From: Microthyrium microscopicum
Taxonomy: Eukaryota > Ascomycota > Dothideomycetes > Microthyriales > Microthyriaceae
DNA: 64,000 nt
Assembly (NCBI GenBank): GCA_010405405.1
Contig: MU004231.1
Span: 613,736 to 677,735 of the forward strand
Direction of reading: 5' to 3'
The notes under the pieces were generated by a model that was not told where the DNA came from, did no database searches, and worked only from the letters and a program-made list of their open reading frames with translations. A program made the translations under genes and the position numbers. Below, piece after piece: positions 55,030 to 64,000 of this stretch (position 1 is the stretch's first letter; each line of letters opens with the position of its first letter).

Positions 55030-55940
55030 CACGTGTCACTTGGTGAGTGCTATCCTGGTGGATCCGATCGGATTTCTCAGCTTTATCAGAACTGTCACGC
55101 TTCTAGAAAGATTAGTATGCATTGATCAATACGACATTGTGACTACAACATACTATCGGTAGTGCCCAAAAGTCCATAAGGAATTCTCGTTCAACGCCTT
55201 CGGAACGCTTCAGCGAATTCCGTCCCCAAGGCATCCCGAATGAAACATCGGTAGTACGGCGTGCGATTTTTGCAGCGTCTCTTGAACGACGCGTGAGCTG
55301 GTTAGTGTTGCGTTGGTCCGTCCGACCGGATTTCTCAAGTTCGTCGGAGCCGTCGCTTTTCTAGAAGGATTAGTTCCCGTTGATTAGAATGAAATTGTCA
55401 TCAACATACTACCCCCCAGCGTTCCGGTGCAAAACTTTGGTCAACGCCCTCAGAGCGCTTGAGCGGGTGAGTGTTGCCTTGGTCTTTTTGATCGGATTTC
55501 TCAATTTTGTTGGGGCTGTCGCTTTTCTAGAAGGATTAGTTTCCGTTAATCAGGATAACATTGTCATCAACATACTACCCCCCAACGTTCCGGTGCGAAA
55601 CTTTGGTCAACGCCGTCAGAGCGCTTGAGCGGGTGAGTGTTGCCTTGGTCTTTTTGATCGGATTTCTCAAATCTGTTGGGGCTGTCGCTTTTCTAGATGG
55701 ATTAGTTTCCGTTGATCAAGATAATATTGTCATCAACATACTACCCCCCAACGTTCCGGTGCGAAACTTTGGTCAACGCCCTCGGAGCGCTTGAGCGAAG
55801 GCCATCTCCAAGGCGACCCAAATGAGACGTCGACAGATCGGCGTTCGACCTTATTAAGCCTCGTTTTGGCATTTTTGAACCATATCCAAGGCTCCCCTAA
55901 TGAGGCATCGGTAGTGGGAGGTTTAGTTTCTCCGGCACTC
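55030..55940. repeat. Tandem array of 166-bp units and related longer units
   Basis: The block ending CTTTTCTAG-AAGGATTAGT occurs with exact 166-base spacing (CTAG at 55361, 55527 and 55693). A more diverged copy has CTAG at 55103, 258 bases upstream. The long unit contains an extra ~92 bases, and parts of those reappear after the last unit (CATC(T/C)CCAAGGC-type sequence near 55800 and 55885). So the short units look like internally deleted copies of the long one. Each short unit can be parsed as 64 bases from GTGAGTG to CTAG plus 102 other bases, an intron-like pattern, but the 102-base part has stops in the frames examined. Confidence 0.7.
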
Positions 55941-56959
55941 GATTTGGTTCTTTCGGCAATCCTTGGCCAAGCACAAGCGTGATAACGATCTTAAGATTTA
56001 TCCGGTTAGTTGATCTGATGACTGATGTATGCTTGGACTGTTGGACCTACCACCGGCTTTGGGCAGACCAAAAGCTGTAGTGTCCTTCTCAGTGAGTCCA
56101 GTCTTAGCCCTACAATCTATAGTAGGGAGAGCAACGGCAACAGACGTCCAGACAGATAGGAGAAATTGGGTCCTCATTTTGAGTAGATTGGAATTTCTCT
56201 TGCAGGTTTAGGAATATGGCTCTGGGACGAATTGTTCAACTGAATGGTCTTAGGAATACGATGTTTTATAGTACTTTCCACCCGTCCAGTCATGAGAATG
56301 TCTCTTAAGTTTGCTTTAACACTATCGTACAAGACTTTCGTCTCTAACGTGAAGCCATTCGCCGTTACAACTTCTGTAACATCCAAGTTAGTGCTACACT
56401 CATGGATAGTTACGATGACATGTTACTCTAGTGTTTTGTTTGTATTACCATGACCAGTTTGTAAACTTTTCACTAAAATCGTCAAATGTGCTTAGCATTT
56501 GACATTTCGTTGGTGACCCAGCCAAGACATGTTATGGTGTGACAGTCCAGAATCACCTTGTTGGATGTGAACTCCAAATCGAAACATGACTTCTATTTGG
56601 TCGAATTAAGTGAAGTGGGTCTCAATGGTGGTCGGCTAGTTAGCATGGAACCAGTCCTTTTGATGAAGTGAAGGTGGGTTACATAGCACCGTAATACCTA
56701 GATGGCCCCCAAAGTAAAAGAAAAAAGTATAAAAGTGAATTGTACCAACGATGATATTTGTGCAAGGGGGAGCATCACTTGCTGAGGAGTCTCATGACAA
56801 CTTGTTAATGGAAGCAAACCGAGCAAAGGATTTGGTAGTACTATCACGCATAAACTTTACTTATTCTATTAGAGAACTCTCTACGCTAAACTTTACTTGT
56901 TCTATCAGAGAACTCTCTGTGTTCTCCAGCTTCCACTTGGCTTTCCATCGTTTCCAAAC
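55941..56959. other. Intergenic region upstream of the UstYa gene
   Basis: About 1 kb, AT-rich, with short frames lacking any domain. A near-direct repeat (ATAAACTTTACTTATTCTAT / CTAAACTTTACTTGTTCTAT) lies at about 56848-56908, shortly before the UstYa ATG. It may be part of its leader. Confidence 0.35.
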
Positions 56960-57952
56960 ATGGCAGAGCACAAACAATATCTTTTGTCTCGATCAGATCA
57001 AGGATCTGCCGAATATGAGAGAATCCCTCTGACTGATACCCAAGGTTCATCACGAGCACGATGGCAAAAAGGATGCAATGCTAAGCGCCGAGGAATATGG
57101 CAAAATCTCTGCTTCATCGGTTCTCTGATCTGGCTTCTCGGCTGTTTATTGCTACTCATGAGTATGATAACCTGGATAAGAACTGGACAGAGCCAATGCA
57201 AGCCTTATTCGATATACTGTAAGTTTAGCAAAACGGTTCGAAAACTTAAGATCTTTAACGTGTTGACTTTATTCGCAGCTCCGGCTCAGGGTGTAATCAA
57301 ATACCACAACTATACTTTCACCACTGGCTTCTCCCCCGAGCGTTCCAAGTGGCAAGGACCTCCATCTCCCTCTGTTGATGAGGAGTGGGTGGCTCTCTAT
57401 AGTACGCATGACACCCAAGGGCCCCCATACGCATCAAGAACTGACATGGTTTAGACTTTGGAATAAGCAGAGTGACAGCCGACGAAGCTGCCCAGTTCTA
57501 TAACAAGACCTCAGAAATTCCCGGTGATCCCGGCCACTACATTACCGATCTAGACGTCTTTCACCAACTGCATTGTCTCAATGCGGTGCGAAAGCTCATC
57601 TGGCCGGAATACTACCACACCCTTGACAATCTCGTTGGTAAAACCCGCACGAAGAGCCAAGAGCATCTCGGTAAGTACAGAGTTCCACCAGTATTAGAAT
57701 ATATTTACTAAAATGTCGCCAGACCACTGCATTGACTCTCTTCGACAATCTCTCATGTGCAGTGCGGATGTCACTCCACTCTACTGGGTATGGAGTCCGA
57801 AGAGAAATTTGACCCTACCGGAAGCTAGGGTAACGCACACATGTCGAGATTTTGAGGCTATTCGTCAGTGGGCATTGGAGCGACAGATGGTGGTGCCTTT
57901 CAATAGCAGTGTTCATATGCCAGGTTCCCCTGTGGTTTTCCACGGATCCTGA
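56960..57952 (+). CDS. UstYa-family (DUF3328) oxidase-like protein
   Basis: Four exons (56960-57218, 57279-57401, 57455-57670, 57723-57952) join in phase to 275 residues. A cytosolic N-terminus precedes one transmembrane helix (IGSLIWLLGCLLLLMSMITW), then the luminal domain. The defining pair of HxxHC motifs is intact: VFHQLHCLNAVRK and, across the third intron, EHLDHCIDSLRQSLMC. The flanking KYHNYTFTTGF and DEEWVALYNFGISRVTADEA also match the family. UstYa proteins catalyse oxidative cyclisation or hydroxylation in fungal ribosomal peptide (dikaritin) and some nonribosomal peptide pathways, e.g. ustiloxin and cyclochlorotine. No precursor peptide, NRPS or P450 is adjacent in the window, so it may be an orphan or the edge of a pathway; repeats lie directly upstream. 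Confidence 0.9.
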
Positions 57953-59505
57953 GATTCATGTTCCAACATAGCTTGATTTTCAATGGACAAGTCTGATTCT
58001 AACAGTTGGCTATAAGTGATATATGCTTATTACGTCGGCAGAGTCGCCTGTGGCTGAAATACCGTACGATATACTGCCATTGGTAATCGCCCAAGATGTA
58101 GTACCCTACTGGCTTTCATCATTGCGTCAATTCGTCTCCAGTTTCTAGAAAAATAAAGTAGAACTACGGAGCACTTATTATTTACTATGTAGGCGTCACC
58201 TCTAATTCGATCGCGATAGAGGACTAGTGAATGACATGAAGAGACCTACCACCTAATTCAGTCGTGATTATCGCTCTATGTGTTATATTGTTCGGCCTGT
58301 TAACGCGGAAGGAGTGTTGGCCATATTGTTATTCAGCAAAATTTAACACGAGAAATCAAGTTACTCCAATATATTCCAGGCTCAAGTAACTATATTTCCA
58401 CGATTTCTTTGATCAAATGACAGCTATAGCATAATGTCAGCCTGATTGATGATGAGATGAAGTTGTGATCGATTCAGCCTTCTGGAGAGCTCTCAATCCT
58501 TGCATCTATAAAACACTAAGCCGAAAATGGCGAGAGCCAAAAAGCCACGTCTGGCCAGACGGGTGTTGCCGAGAAGGGTTCCCTAAGATAGAAGTCGCTA
58601 AATCTTGCACATGGTCCTAGAAATTTGCAAAGAATGACTAAATCTCATGCCAGTCCTACAGGTACGTTGACTTGAAAAGCCATGGCGAGTCGTAGTCGAA
58701 ATTGCCTCAACTTTATAATGTGCAAACCTCAGCAGGCATGGGCCAGGTTGGGCTGTGCTAGTAGTAATTCAATAGCAAGCTCGAAGGAACCCAACGACAG
58801 ATTGGCGCACATGCGCGATGCTGAAGGCCTAAAAGAGCGACTCTGTGAAAGCACTTTGCGGGGGATTTGCGCTTGCTAAGAACCTTCCATGATTCTTACT
58901 CTTTGAGCCTTCGATGGTTGTAACTTTGTAGCTGCATATTCCAGGCCTTTGACCTGGATCTTCCTTCTAGCTCAAGTCCTGCTTAGCTTCCTAGCTTGGC
59001 CTTTCTTCAGCCAAGCCATTTAATTGTTGACTCTCTCCCATCTCATTCCCTCCACCAGCATCATCTCTTGTACCCAACTACAATCCCCAACTTCATACTT
59101 TCATCCATTCGCCTCATCTTATTCTTTCACTTTACTGCTTGCTAGCCTCTAGCTACTTCAATAACCTGGCCCCCGCACCTCAACCTCAATTCATCCGCGA
59201 TCAGCTTCTTCACACTAAGCTCGTCACTTTTGATCGGAACAGGCCACCAGAACCCCACTCATCCTTCCAGCAACTTATTCTTGTTGCTACCAAGCTCTTC
59301 CAAAGCTTAACCTGAAAAGCCTGTGATCTGGAAACCTGGGGTACCTTTCACCGCACGTTCTGCGTCTATCTTATCACAGTTGCCCACTCAGGCTAACTGC
59401 AACTCCGATCTGACCATCTTCATTCAACCCACGCGACAGACAACCTGGAGCAGAGGAGGGTTTGGCGCTACCAATCAGCTCCACTACTTTTGATCAGTTG
59501 GAACC
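57953..59505. promoter_or_regulatory. Long upstream region of the universal stress protein gene
   Basis: 1.55 kb without a supported gene. From about 59030 onward it is strongly pyrimidine-rich on the plus strand, consistent with a long 5' untranslated leader, as often seen for stress-related fungal genes. A small frame at 58682-58879 has an ATG but no support. Confidence 0.4.
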
Positions 59506-60907
59506 ATGTCTGGCTCCCCACAGGAATCCCCCACATCTGGGCCAACTAGTCACCCAGTCAATCAATCCGCTTCAGCACCAGCGCAATTACCTATACCCAC
59601 TTCGCCAGGCATCCACCTTCCCCCTACTGCTCGAAGACTACATTCTGACGAGTTAGTTCCTAGAAGGGGATCTGTGCAGTTTCTCGACTCATCCAAAGAC
59701 GGCAATCCGCTTGGAAGAACTAGGACTGGCAGTTTAGGGACGAGAAAAATGTCTCCTCCACCAGCACCGTAAGTACCCAGTCTGCACAATTTATCCATAT
59801 CAAATATTTCCATTTGGACTCAAGAGGTGGTCAAAGTCGTGTATGGCTGATTTGTGTATGATAGTTTGTCCAGCAAATTCGACAAAAGAGTTGGTTTCGA
59901 TACCTTTGACAAGAAGAACGAAACTGCAGCCAGTGGAGCCACTGCTTTCACTCTTGCTAGAAAGCATGTAGACTACAACTTCACCAAACAGTCTCGGACT
60001 TTTCTCTGCGGATTAGATTCCAACGACTATTCGGAGTATGCCCTCGAGTGGCTCATTGATGAACTTGTTGACGATGGAGACGAAGTCGTGTGCCTTCGCG
60101 TTGTCGACAAGGACTCTAGCATTGCTGGCTCAACTAGCGTCGAGCAAGGCCTTTACAAAGAGGAAGCTGAACGCCTTATGGAAAGCATTGTCAAGAAGAA
60201 TTCTGACCACAAGGCCATCAATCTCGTTCTGGAGTTTTCTGTGGGGAAAGTGGAAAAGGTCATCATTAAGATGGTAAGACGGCGAGATACTGCTATGGAG
60301 CTTTCTAACTCGACTGCAGATCAAATTGTATGAACCTGCCTTATTGATTGTAGGCACAAGAGGCAGAAATCTCGGTGGCATTCAAGGCCTGCTTCCAGGT
60401 AGTGTTTCTAAGTATTGCCTCCAGAACAGTCCTATACCGGTGATTGTTGTCCGGCCAAATAACATGCGTGCGAGAGGCAAGCGCAAGAGGCAGAAGGATC
60501 CCTCTCGACAAGTGTATCGCGACATTCTGGACAAATCCGACAAAGTTGCCGAAAACGCCGATGTGCTTGGTCGAATGGGCGTTGTTCTAGAATCTGGCCA
60601 GGCTGTAAGCGAGGACGAAGCAGCTGCTGTAGCGCAGGCCATCGGAATAGAGAAACCGGTTCCCAAACCATCGAATGCCGGATCTGGAATAAGAGGTAGT
60701 CCCAAAAGCCCATTGATCAAGGTTCAATTGGTCGATGATTTCGATGATGATGAAAAGGTGGACTTGAATGAGGACCCAACAGCTGACAAGGACAACAGAG
60801 AGGACGAGGATGCCAAACTACCTCAAACCGGTGTTCACGACGAAACCTCACGGGAAGGAAAAGGAACACCAGAGTCCGTCGTGCCAGCCACAGCCTCAAA
60901 CCAATAA
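59506..60907 (+). CDS. Universal stress protein (UspA) domain protein
   Basis: Three exons (59506-59768, 59865-60273, 60320-60907) give 419 residues. The N-terminus is Ser/Pro-rich and disordered, with likely phosphosites (TARRLHSDELVPRRGSVQF, then RTRTGSLGTRKMSPPP). The Usp domain spans about residues 140-275: RTFLCGLDSNDYSEYALEWL, DEVVCLRVVDKDSS, then the ATP-binding-type end LLIVGTRGRNLGGIQGLLPG and SVSKYCLQNSPIPVIVVRP. The C-terminus is acidic. The chosen stop (60907) may not be the real end. A different frame directly downstream encodes Pro/Asp-rich sequence and, across a good GTACTT...TTTAG intron (61165-61217), ends in PNPDEPEDPDEPADPDANVG at 61303. I could not find a clean splice linking the two frames. 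Confidence 0.85.
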
Positions 60908-61632
60908 CGACTTCCAGCATGCGCCGAACTGCCCGTTGTTCTCGACAACTTTGCAAAGCACCATTACCGTTGGACCAGAACCTCATTCGGACCCTCCAGC
61001 GTCACCCGATCCGCCATCAAACCCTGATCAAGTCAGCCCCCGAAGACCGATTTTGAAAAATCCATTATCCTGTACATGCGATAACCCGAATCATGATGGC
61101 CATGACCCTGCTGTGCCCCCTCGCTCGCAAGAGTCGCCGGGAGAAGTTCATTTCGATGAGAAAGGTACTTCGAAAGCAGATGGGAGACTCAGTGCAAACA
61201 GCCATTAACCTCTTTAGTGTCCGTTGTGACAATACCGAATCCTGATGAGCCCGAAGACCCCGATGAGCCTGCAGATCCCGATGCGAACGTTGGTCCCGAC
61301 TAGGTAGATGGACCAGAAGATAGAGGTCTATCGACTGCTGCGACAGCGCTGATTGCATTCACCATGATTTACCAGTTTCTCAATGGCACTTATTGTAAGG
61401 AGGGTAGCTCAATTTAATTGGGGAAAGCTATTACTCTCGAGATTATCGCTGAGTCTTGACCCGACAAGGCGAATTATCGCCTCTAATGAAATAATACAAG
61501 TTTCATCTTTCAATCTGCCGCATGTCTCGAACTTTCGTGAAACTGTCACCAGCTCTGTCCTCATAAATCGCGCCTAGCAAGGCGATGTTCAACCCTCAAC
61601 CCCGATCATACGTTCGTTCCATTCCCCTTTGC
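60908..61632. other. Probable C-terminal coding extension of the stress protein, then intergenic
   Basis: Up to 61303 the +3-type frame (RRPILKNPLSCTCDN, then SPGEVHFDEK) spliced to VSVVTIPNPDEPEDPDEP looks coding and probably belongs to the universal stress protein gene. The linking splice or frame change near 60850-60925 is unresolved. The remainder to 61632 holds no gene that I can support. Confidence 0.4.
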
Positions 61633-62367
61633 CTATCCAGCACACGGCTCACACTGCACATCGCCCAACGACCACTTCCTCTCCCCCATAAACCCAACCA
61701 GCGCCTCCATCTCCCCATTCCCCTTCGCACTACACATCCCCATCAACTGTCCCCTAATCCTCTCACACCACTCACAATCCCTCACAGCCGCAAGACCTTT
61801 CAACCCCTCCAACACCTCCGCCGCCTGCTCCCCCTTCACCACCTCCCCCGTCGCACTCTTCGGACACGTAATACTATACTCCACACTAACCACCTGATCC
61901 GCCGCACCCTTGCCCAACGGCACTGCACTGCCCGCCCGCACTAGCGCATGCACATGGCTACTCAGCATCGTATGCGGCGCATCCGTCAACGTCGTTCCAA
62001 GTTTATGTGTCGCGAGTCGACAGATGAGGTCCGTGGAACTTAGCGTGTGGTTTAGCAGCTCGATGGCAAATTGCGGTGACTGGAGAGGTGTAGTGGACCC
62101 GACGAAGATTCGCAGCGCCGTCGTGCAGGGCGTGGAGAGGAAGTTTGGGATGCTGAGTGTGTAGGGATGCATGGAGGCGGGTGGAGGTGCGGATTGCAGG
62201 GCGGAGGTGAAGATGGTGGTTAGGTTGGTGGCGCTTAGGTGGGAGGGGAACCAGATGAATTGCGGGGATATGGTGTAGTTTAGGGTGGGTGTTGTTGGGG
62301 ATTGGGGGAGGCAGGTTTGCGCCGTTGTTAGGAGAGGAAGGGTGGTTAGGGGGGTTGTTGGTTTCAT
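61633..62367 (-). CDS. Hypothetical secreted protein (244 aa)
   Basis: Intronless frame from the ATG at 62367. MKPTTPLTTLPLLTTAQTCL resembles a weak signal peptide. The mature part is Thr/Ser/Pro-rich at first (TCLPQSPTTPTLNYTISPQF) with several N-glycosylation sequons, and has about eight cysteines, including CEWCERIRGQLMGMC and a terminal CEPC. Composition and cysteine spacing fit an extracellular protein stabilised by disulfides. I recognise no family. The strong C/A bias of this gene (codons ACC, CCC, TCC) differs from its neighbours, which may reflect high expression or an unusual origin. Frames on the opposite strand are Pro/His-rich shadows. Confidence 0.55.
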   Translation of the reverse strand: MKPTTPLTTLPLLTTAQTCLPQSPTTPTLNYTISPQFIWFPSHLSATNLTTIFTSALQSAPPPASMHPYTLSIPNFLSTPCTTALRIFVGSTTPLQSPQFAIELLNHTLSSTDLICRLATHKLGTTLTDAPHTMLSSHVHALVRAGSAVPLGKGAADQVVSVEYSITCPKSATGEVVKGEQAAEVLEGLKGLAAVRDCEWCERIRGQLMGMCSAKGNGEMEALVGFMGERKWSLGDVQCEPCAG

Positions 62368-63071
62368 TTTAGTGATGGTGGCGGAAGTGGTGATGGGCGT
62401 GGTGTTGAGGTTTGGTGTATATTTTAGTCGCGATTTCTCTTGATTGTTGTTGACTTTTGGGAAGGAGATTATGGTATAAGATGTAAGTATGATACTATGT
62501 TTTTTGTGAGGGGGGAGTTTGAAGAGTAAATATGCAGTGAGTACCAACACTTTGGATGAAGTTTCTATACGAGTCGATGATATCTGAGACTATATGGACA
62601 TGGGCATGATATACATTCGCGGCTAAGGTTGACCCTGGCCCAATTGTGTAATGTTCATTGACTTTAGAAGTCCGGTTCGCAACTCCGCTCATTTTGTGCA
62701 AAACATCCTGATATCTTCGAACTTGTTATGAAATAATACTTGAAATTTGATTGGTGAGCCGTCAGGCGACGATTTGATATGGTACCAAACTATAATTAAA
62801 GACAATGACGTCTGTAGTAGGTCTACTTAAGAAAGCATTGACCGAATTATATCAAGTTTGCTATGACCATTGTGCCCCAAGCTACCCAGATGAAGGGCTG
62901 ATTTGGGTACCGACTTTTGGGTTGGCAGGGCGGTCACACTGTGGTCACCTATTCGATGAAAGTCCTAGCTTTGACATTATGATTGATCTGAACTACTTTT
63001 TAATCCGCGTAGATGACCGAGCTCTGCTTAAGCTTTGTTGGTATTGGCTTTGAAACGACTCGAGCAGGAGG
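62368..63071. other. Intergenic region upstream of the secreted protein
   Basis: No convincing gene. An ATG frame at 62805-63053 (82 codons) has a few Cys and Trp residues but no signal peptide or domain. Confidence 0.35.
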
Positions 63072-63980
63072 TTACATGATGGTACAGAAACTCGGGGCGT
63101 GTAGAAAGCTTGTTACTGCAGCTTGTACGGCCTGAACAGTCCCAAGACCTACTTGAGATGCTTCTGCAGCTTTATGAGCTTTGGCTGTTAGAAGACCGAA
63201 GATTAGATGGTTCATGTCAGATTGTGTGACTGGCGATGCTGGCGGTTTCCAGCCTTCTTTGTATGGGAGACGTTCTTCCTCTATATCGCAGTCAGTGACA
63301 GCTTTTGTAGCTTCTTGGTAAAGTGAAAACATACCGAAGAAGATTCGTAGATACTCAATTGGACATGTTCCTTCTTTCTTATCTCCCAACATGGCAGTGA
63401 ACAGAGCAGTTTCACCATAGCTAAAGATGAATTCCTTGAGACCATACTCGAGATGCTTCCCAGCTGCTTCATGGGCTTTTTTGCATGCAGTCAATCTATC
63501 ATATCTGGCTTTGCTGGCCAATTCCAAAGTAGTCTCCTTGTTATCGCCATAAGTTGCCATGACACTTTCAAAAATCTCCTTGTTGAAAGAATGGTTATTA
63601 CCAGACATCAGGTCGTCGCGAGAAAGGGAGACATCGTGCTCAATCAGTCCATGTTTGTCAACCATGTCAAGATCGAATGTATGCTTGCTGTGATCTGGAT
63701 TGCCCTGCAAGGCTCCAAGAGTGAAGATGTTGGCTATGCCAGAGTCGAGCTTGATGCTGGTGGTGAGTGCCTTGACTGCCTGCTCTTTTGTGATATCTCT
63801 TCCATTGTGAGGTAGAATGTGGTGATTTGCCAATGCATTGATCATTGGACAAGGCGATCGCACTGAACACTAGTTAGACACTCATGCTTAGCTAATTCTT
63901 GGATACTTGCCGTCGCCTTCACCAGCTGGTTCCCATTTCGTCCAATCAATTTCTGGGTGATCTGATGGTGGTGCTGCCAT
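63072..63980 (-). CDS. Short heme-thiolate peroxidase / unspecific peroxygenase (chloroperoxidase family)
   Basis: Two exons (63980-63911 and 63862-63072) give 286 residues, the size of the short peroxygenase group. The intron is GC-AG (GCAAGT donor), and joining it restores GEGDVRSPCPMINALANHHI, the family's signature. PCP carries the Cys heme ligand. The second motif is LIEHDVSLSRDD (the EHD-S-x-x-R form typical of short enzymes), and the likely acid-base Glu lies in HSFNKEIFESV. These enzymes use hydrogen peroxide to halogenate, hydroxylate or epoxidise organic substrates. There is no signal peptide in MAAPPSDHPEIDWTKWEP, so this member may be intracellular or unconventionally secreted. 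The start ATG is 20 bases from the window end, so an upstream exon outside the window cannot be excluded. Confidence 0.88.
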
Positions 63981-64000
63981 TTGGATGATAGTAGAGTTAT

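Noticed and set aside
54749-55046. Repeat-containing frames on both strands as a ribosomal peptide precursor for the UstYa gene
   Set aside because: Neither frame begins with ATG, there is no signal peptide, and both strands look equally open because the repeat period is a multiple of three. Kept only as a low-interest observation.
55380-55794. Overlapping plus-strand frames across the 166-bp repeats as a gene
   Set aside because: The frames exist only because the repeat recurs. The 166-base period shifts frame each copy, and upstream sequence in the same frame has stops.

Overview
The window is genomic DNA of a filamentous ascomycete (Pezizomycotina). The basis is short GT-AG introns of about 45-70 nt with CTAAC/CTGAC-like branch sites, spliced genes on both strands, and characteristic fungal families: a quinate (qut/qa) cluster, UstYa, GT90/CAP10, a heme-thiolate peroxygenase, fungal transcription-factor domain proteins, DUF8021 and DUF1993. 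A Leotiomycete-like origin is a guess; the order cannot be settled from sequence alone. Gene models were built by hand by joining open frames across consensus splice sites, and reading phase was checked for most multi-exon genes.

Layout. 1-6 kb: a small secreted 8-cysteine protein, the signal peptidase catalytic subunit SEC11, an acidic nuclear-type protein, the peroxisomal docking factor PEX14 and a Cys/His-rich protein. 8-20 kb: a compact quinate-utilisation cluster (type II dehydroquinase, inositol-monophosphatase-like QutG, quinate/shikimate dehydrogenase, quinate permease, 3-dehydroshikimate dehydratase). Two related F-box-like genes in opposite orientation bracket it. Together these would import quinate and convert it through 3-dehydroquinate and 3-dehydroshikimate to protocatechuate. 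The pathway regulators QutA and QutR are not in the window. 20-26.4 kb: gene-poor, with one low-complexity protein that has a weak velvet-like C-terminus.

27-46 kb: a GT90 glycosyltransferase, an O-methyltransferase, a ~240 bp MITE-like element with 31-bp terminal inverted repeats and TA flanks, a secreted DUF8021 protein, a short-chain dehydrogenase, a zinc-cluster-less fungal transcription-factor-domain protein, an M18 aminopeptidase, a seven-exon Hsp70-like ATPase, a Ser/Thr-rich single-pass membrane protein and a DUF1993 protein. 46.7-51.2 kb: a metal-homeostasis module in which a ferric/cupric reductase and a Ctr copper transporter are transcribed divergently from a promoter with Mac1-like motifs. 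A cysteine-rich surface protein follows.

51.9-64 kb: a secreted type-B carboxylesterase; a repeat-rich stretch (57-bp and 166-bp tandem repeats); a lone UstYa-family oxidase-like gene; a universal stress protein; a secreted protein of unknown function; and a short heme-thiolate peroxygenase with a GC-AG intron. The most notable points are the quinate cluster framed by inverted F-box paralogues, a one-base mismatch at the first qutG splice junction, the MITE, the copper module, and the repeat array beside the orphan UstYa gene.
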